This document shows positions 39,114 through 42,097 of a stretch of 42,097 nt of DNA, one piece after another. A program made the position numbers and the translations under genes. The DNA is from Paenibacillus sp. 1001270B_150601_E10 (GTDB lineage Bacteria > Bacillota > Bacilli > Paenibacillales > Paenibacillaceae), in the NCBI RefSeq assembly GCF_015558675.1, contig NZ_JADMOL010000006.1, positions 287,204 through 329,300 on the forward strand, given 5' to 3'. The first letter of the stretch is position 1. Each line of letters begins with the position of its first letter. The notes below the pieces were generated by a model. The model saw only the letters and a list, made by a program, of their open reading frames with translations. It was not told where the DNA came from and did no database searches.

Positions 39114-40163
39114 CTATTTCGCATAGAGATGTTGTTTTAGCTCACGATTCTTCTCTGTGAATAGATCATTATGGGAGGATACCATGCCATAGGCTCTTGC
39201 ATCAGGTGAAATGTATACTTTGGCTCTGTTTACCGCATTCGCAGCATCATGGAACGCACCTGCGATTAGATGTACTTTGCCTTCATGATACAAAATATCA
39301 CCAGCTGCAAAGATACCTGGAACCGAGGTCTCACTAAGAGCAGTGCCATCTAAGCAGTAATCATCGAACATCTTGATGTTCACTTCACTATTTGCGATCA
39401 GATCTTTATCTCTCTCATATCCATGGTTGATAATGACTTCATCAACTTGCAGGGTAAGTTCCTGTCCATCTTCTTTCTTCAATACGACTTGATCAATGGT
39501 ATCATGGTCCGTTGCAGCCACAAGCTTCTCAATCGTCGTATTGAACAAACAATCCACCGAACTCTCAAGCAGGCGAGTCACTTCCGCCTCGTGACCTTTA
39601 AGATTGTCTTTTCGATAAGTGAGGTAAACCTTCTCAGCAATGGACTCCAATTCGTTTGCCCAGTCAATCGCCGCGTTCCCTCCGCCAGAGATGAGCACTC
39701 TTTTTCCTTTGAAGCGAGCAAGCGACTTCACCGTATAATGCAGGTTGTTTACTTCGAATCGTTCAGCGCCTTCTATATTAAGCTTCGTAGGATTAATGAT
39801 TCCTCCGCCGACTGCCAGAATCACTGCCTTTGAATAATGATTCTGTCCAGATGCAGTTTGCAGCGTGAAGATTCCATCGTCCTCCTGAGAAATGGATGTC
39901 ACCTTTTCGCCGAGGACAACTTCAGGATTGAAGGTTAGGCCTTGGTTTATCATCTGCTCAATAAGCTGAGCACCCGTTACCGGTGTGAGTCCGCCGATAT
40001 CCCAGATCATTTTCTCCGGATAAATATGTACCTTGCCGCCTAGAAATGGCTGGTACTCAATAATCTTGGTGCTCATTTCTCTTAAACCGCTATAAAAGGC
40101 AGCAAATAATCCTGCTGGTCCTCCGCCAATAATCGTAATATCTAAGATTGATTTTGTATGCAT
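39114..40163 (-). CDS. ferredoxin--NADP(+) reductase (type 2, YcgT/YumC-like)
   Basis: Thioredoxin-reductase-like flavoprotein of 349 aa that passes electrons from NADPH to ferredoxin or flavodoxin. The FAD motif is TIIGGGPAGLFAAFYSG near the N-terminus, the NADPH motif RVLISGGGNAAIDWANE in the middle, and the FAD-binding end SVPGIFAAGDILYHEGK. It lacks the CxxC redox pair of thioredoxin reductase, as expected for this class. The ATG at 40163 follows GGGAGGA by 12 nt; an in-frame GTG 7 codons earlier lies in this ribosome site. A Fur-box promoter is just upstream, as reported for B. subtilis ycgT, so it is likely used under iron limitation, for example in iron release or flavodoxin reduction. 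Confidence 0.92.
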   Translation of the reverse strand: MHTKSILDITIIGGGPAGLFAAFYSGLREMSTKIIEYQPFLGGKVHIYPEKMIWDIGGLTPVTGAQLIEQMINQGLTFNPEVVLGEKVTSISQEDDGIFTLQTASGQNHYSKAVILAVGGGIINPTKLNIEGAERFEVNNLHYTVKSLARFKGKRVLISGGGNAAIDWANELESIAEKVYLTYRKDNLKGHEAEVTRLLESSVDCLFNTTIEKLVAATDHDTIDQVVLKKEDGQELTLQVDEVIINHGYERDKDLIANSEVNIKMFDDYCLDGTALSETSVPGIFAAGDILYHEGKVHLIAGAFHDAANAVNRAKVYISPDARAYGMVSSHNDLFTEKNRELKQHLYAK

Positions 40164-40201
40164 AGCTGTGTTGTATCCTCCCACAGATTAATGATAATGA
40201 T

Positions 40202-40234
40202 ATGATAACATCAGTGATAATGATTATCAATATC
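40202..40234 (-). promoter_or_regulatory. Fur-box promoter of the ferredoxin reductase gene
   Basis: TTGATA (-35, 40230-40225) and TATCAT (-10, 40207-40202) with a 17-nt spacer on the minus strand. TGATAATGATTATCA (40215-40229) is a perfect match to the Bacillus 7-1-7 Fur core and covers part of the -35. Extra half sites (TGATAATGA) lie around the -10 (about 40191-40200). Confidence 0.88.
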
Positions 40235-40269
40235 GATAGTGTATCATTATGGGAGTAAACAATCAATCC

Positions 40270-41299
40270 TTATTTTCCCTCTATGGTTAAAAGCTCAAGT
40301 CCTTGTAAGTATTGTTGAAACTCTTGCACAAATGCATGAAGCCAATCCTCTCCGAAGTCCAAAAAGCCACTGTCGGACTCAATAAAAGCAACATCAAGAC
40401 TCATCACCCATAATCTTCTCACCATGGCAAAATCACTGATTGCATGCTCATCATTTGCAGATAAAGGACGAATAGAACGATATCCTTTAAGGATCGCATT
40501 CTACAGAAGCTCAGCTTGATCCGTTGAATAGTGTTTCCTTCTAGACAGCCACACTTGAGCTAGGTCATAGGCTCTCCAACCTAGTCCTGACCATTCAAAA
40601 TCAATATGAGTAAAATGTTCACCATTGTACTGAACATTATTGTTTCCATGCATATCCCCGTGGATCATCCCCCAATCTAAACCTTGTTCTAATTTAGATT
40701 TGACTTGGTACATTAGTCGATCAACAAAAGAAGTTAAGAATAACGTTTGGGGATGTTCAACACCGATATATCGAATGATAGATCGTAAGGGCTGTTAAAT
40801 GAGGAAATCCAAGTCTAGTCTTTTAGTGTCAGGGAAGCTAGCGATTCGATCCATTGCATCATGCAGTTCTACTGCCGATCTCCCAAACGAAAAACAGGAA
40901 GCCTCATCATGCAAAGCAGGTTCTACTCCGTTCGCATATCGAAACAACACGGCATATCGAGTTCCCTCTGGGGCATGTACAGAACAGTACCATTCATGAT
41001 TTTGGTTCACAACAGCTACAGCAGCTTTAGTTATTCCCTTTGTCAGCAGAGATGACAATGATTCGATAAGATGCATCTCCTGCTCTACACGTTGTTCAGA
41101 TACTTCAGCCCGATAAAGTCGAAGGATATAGCTGCCTGTACTCGTCGTTACCTTATAAGTATCATACAGACCTCGCAATAAATATTTACATTCCAGCCAA
41201 TCCCCGATATTGTAATGATCAGATAATAGATCCCTTAAATAGTTTCCTTGAAGAACTGATCGAAGAACGAACGGTTTATTCTCTTGATGTTTTTTCCAT
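40270..41299 (-). pseudogene. APH/choline-kinase-type phosphotransferase with one frameshift and two stops
   Basis: Reading the minus strand as one gene gives a full APH-family kinase of about 343 codons. Three lesions break it. First, after the ATG at 41299 a run of six A puts the frame out; five A would give MEKHQENKPFVLRSVLQG, so an extra A is likely. Second, an in-frame TAA at 40797-40795 follows LDLDFLI. Third, a TAG at 40503-40501 follows QAELL, then NAILKGYRS resumes. Kept motifs are SYILRLYRAE (ATP lysine region) and the catalytic MIHGDMHGNN with HIDFEWSGLG. It looked like a homoserine-kinase-II/YihE-type or drug phosphotransferase. It follows the GNAT gene at once (GGAGTATAAAT before the ATG). 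Confidence 0.85.
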
Positions 41300-41301
41300 A
41301 T

Positions 41302-41766
41302 TTATACTCCTCTTTTTTTCTCTAGATAGATAAAGCTCAGTCGCTCATGCACCTTAACCGTTTTGAAAGGAACATATCCAAGTTTGCGATATAGATAGAG
41401 ATTGCGTTCACTACGATAGCCTGTGTACAGTTCAAATCTGCTGCAATGACTAAAGCAAGTTTCGAGTTGGTTCATCAATTGCGTTGCAATCCCTTGATTT
41501 TGATAGTCAGGATGTACGATCAGCTTACCTACATGGCATGTCCCCTCCGTATCATATGCTCTTACCGATCCTACGATAGTAGAATTATGTACTGCTTTTA
41601 ACACAATCAATTGTTGAAATTCTTGTTCAATATCCTGAATGGACTGTGTTAAGGGCTGAATTTGATAGTCGTCATAAAGTTCCGCTTCGATTTGATAACA
41701 AAGATGCTGTAGCTGTAAGCTTTCTTGTGCGTCTGCAAGAGAAGCTTTGGAAATGTGCACAGTCAT
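41302..41766 (-). CDS. GNAT-family N-acetyltransferase
   Basis: Cytoplasmic acetyltransferase of 154 aa with the complete GNAT signature: CHVGKLIVHPDYQNQGIATQ contains the QNQGIA loop, and FELYTGYRSERNLYLYRKLG the beta5-alpha4 part. ATG with GGGGGATATC upstream. Its stop lies 2 nt from the ATG of the broken kinase gene, so the two formed an operon. In some Gram-positives acetyltransferase plus phosphotransferase pairs inactivate drugs, but neither substrate is known here. Confidence 0.85.
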   Translation of the reverse strand: MTVHISKASLADAQESLQLQHLCYQIEAELYDDYQIQPLTQSIQDIEQEFQQLIVLKAVHNSTIVGSVRAYDTEGTCHVGKLIVHPDYQNQGIATQLMNQLETCFSHCSRFELYTGYRSERNLYLYRKLGYVPFKTVKVHERLSFIYLEKKRGV

Positions 41767-42097
41767 CGCGATATCCCCCCAAGAAGTTCGTATATTGTCT
41801 AGACCAATTAACGTATATATAGCACCTTAATTTCAGTCGAAACTATCATTTTATGCAGGATTCATTTATCAATATATGGTAATTCCTCCTTCTATTATTA
41901 GTATGAATCATCCCTTCGTTAATCTGTATACCAAACTTCTCTATAGTTATTCATTCTTTTGCTGCTGCTGAGAGCAAAATAAAATTGAGCATGTACCTAT
42001 AACAGCGCTGCTAAGGATTAAACAAAACCCCCGTCTTCTTATTGGTCAAGCCCCATTTTTGTAGACATTGAAAAAAGCCCTAAGCTGAAAGCTGGCG
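41767..42097. other. window end, no gene seen
   Basis: AT-rich DNA with no credible coding frame on either strand. The last bases hold AAAAAAGCC followed by AAGCTGAAAGCTGG, possibly the first half of a terminator hairpin of a gene beyond the window; this cannot be settled because the sequence ends. Confidence 0.4.

Overview
The window looks like chromosome of a low-GC Gram-positive, spore-former-type bacterium, most likely Paenibacillus or a close relative. Reasons: strong AGGAGG-type ribosome sites with frequent GTG/TTG starts, an RNase J1-type protein, YxeA, HmoA and YcgT/YumC-type proteins, Bacillus-type Fur boxes, and many short Bacillus-style intrinsic terminators. No tRNA, rRNA, CRISPR array, transposase or integrase was found. 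The genus is an inference, because there is no marker gene in the window.

Layout. (1) 1-5734, minus strand: a vanG-type D-Ala-D-Ser glycopeptide-resistance cluster in the order vanR-vanS / ligase-vanXY-vanT, with vanT running off the left edge. (2) 5780-7272: an AraC-type regulator and a small coupled ORF. They lie behind a Fur-box promoter whose transcript first meets a strong intrinsic terminator, so this may be an attenuator or a Fur-controlled small RNA. (3) 7387-13966: MFS exporter, EmrE-like exporter with a divergent XRE-cupin regulator, a UDG-fold protein, RNase J and CsaA. (4) 13995-17262, minus strand: an ABC-F protein followed by a Mef-like MFS exporter. The leader is about 400 nt long and holds a 33-codon leader peptide, a 23-bp tandem duplication and two intrinsic terminators, as expected for ribosome-mediated attenuation. 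(5) 17325-28133: lipoprotein, Cys-rich pentapeptide-repeat protein, LuxR regulator divergent from a saccharopine-dehydrogenase-like protein plus MFS pair, a monooxygenase remnant, YxeA, GNAT, CWC protein, MFS and an APC permease. (6) 28147-34621: MazG-like pyrophosphohydrolase, PPP-type phosphatase, DUF1697 and DUF4177 proteins, an SDR/LysR divergent pair, an SgrR-like regulator with a divergent 61-aa protein, and a heme monooxygenase. (7) 34744-41766: an SDR interrupted by one stop codon, several GNAT acetyltransferases, a methyltransferase, a HAD fragment, a Fur-regulated ferredoxin-NADP reductase, and an APH-type kinase gene with one frameshift and two stops.

How it fits together. The van cluster should be induced through VanS/VanR and rebuild peptidoglycan precursors to end in D-Ala-D-Ser: VanT makes D-Ser, the ligase makes D-Ala-D-Ser, and VanXY removes D-Ala-ended precursors. 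The ABC-F/MFS operon probably protects the ribosome and exports drug, and its leader is built to sense ribosome stalling. Two promoters, for the AraC regulator and the ferredoxin reductase, carry Fur boxes and should be on under iron limitation. The right third of the window shows gene decay: one- to three-lesion pseudogenes and short gene fragments.
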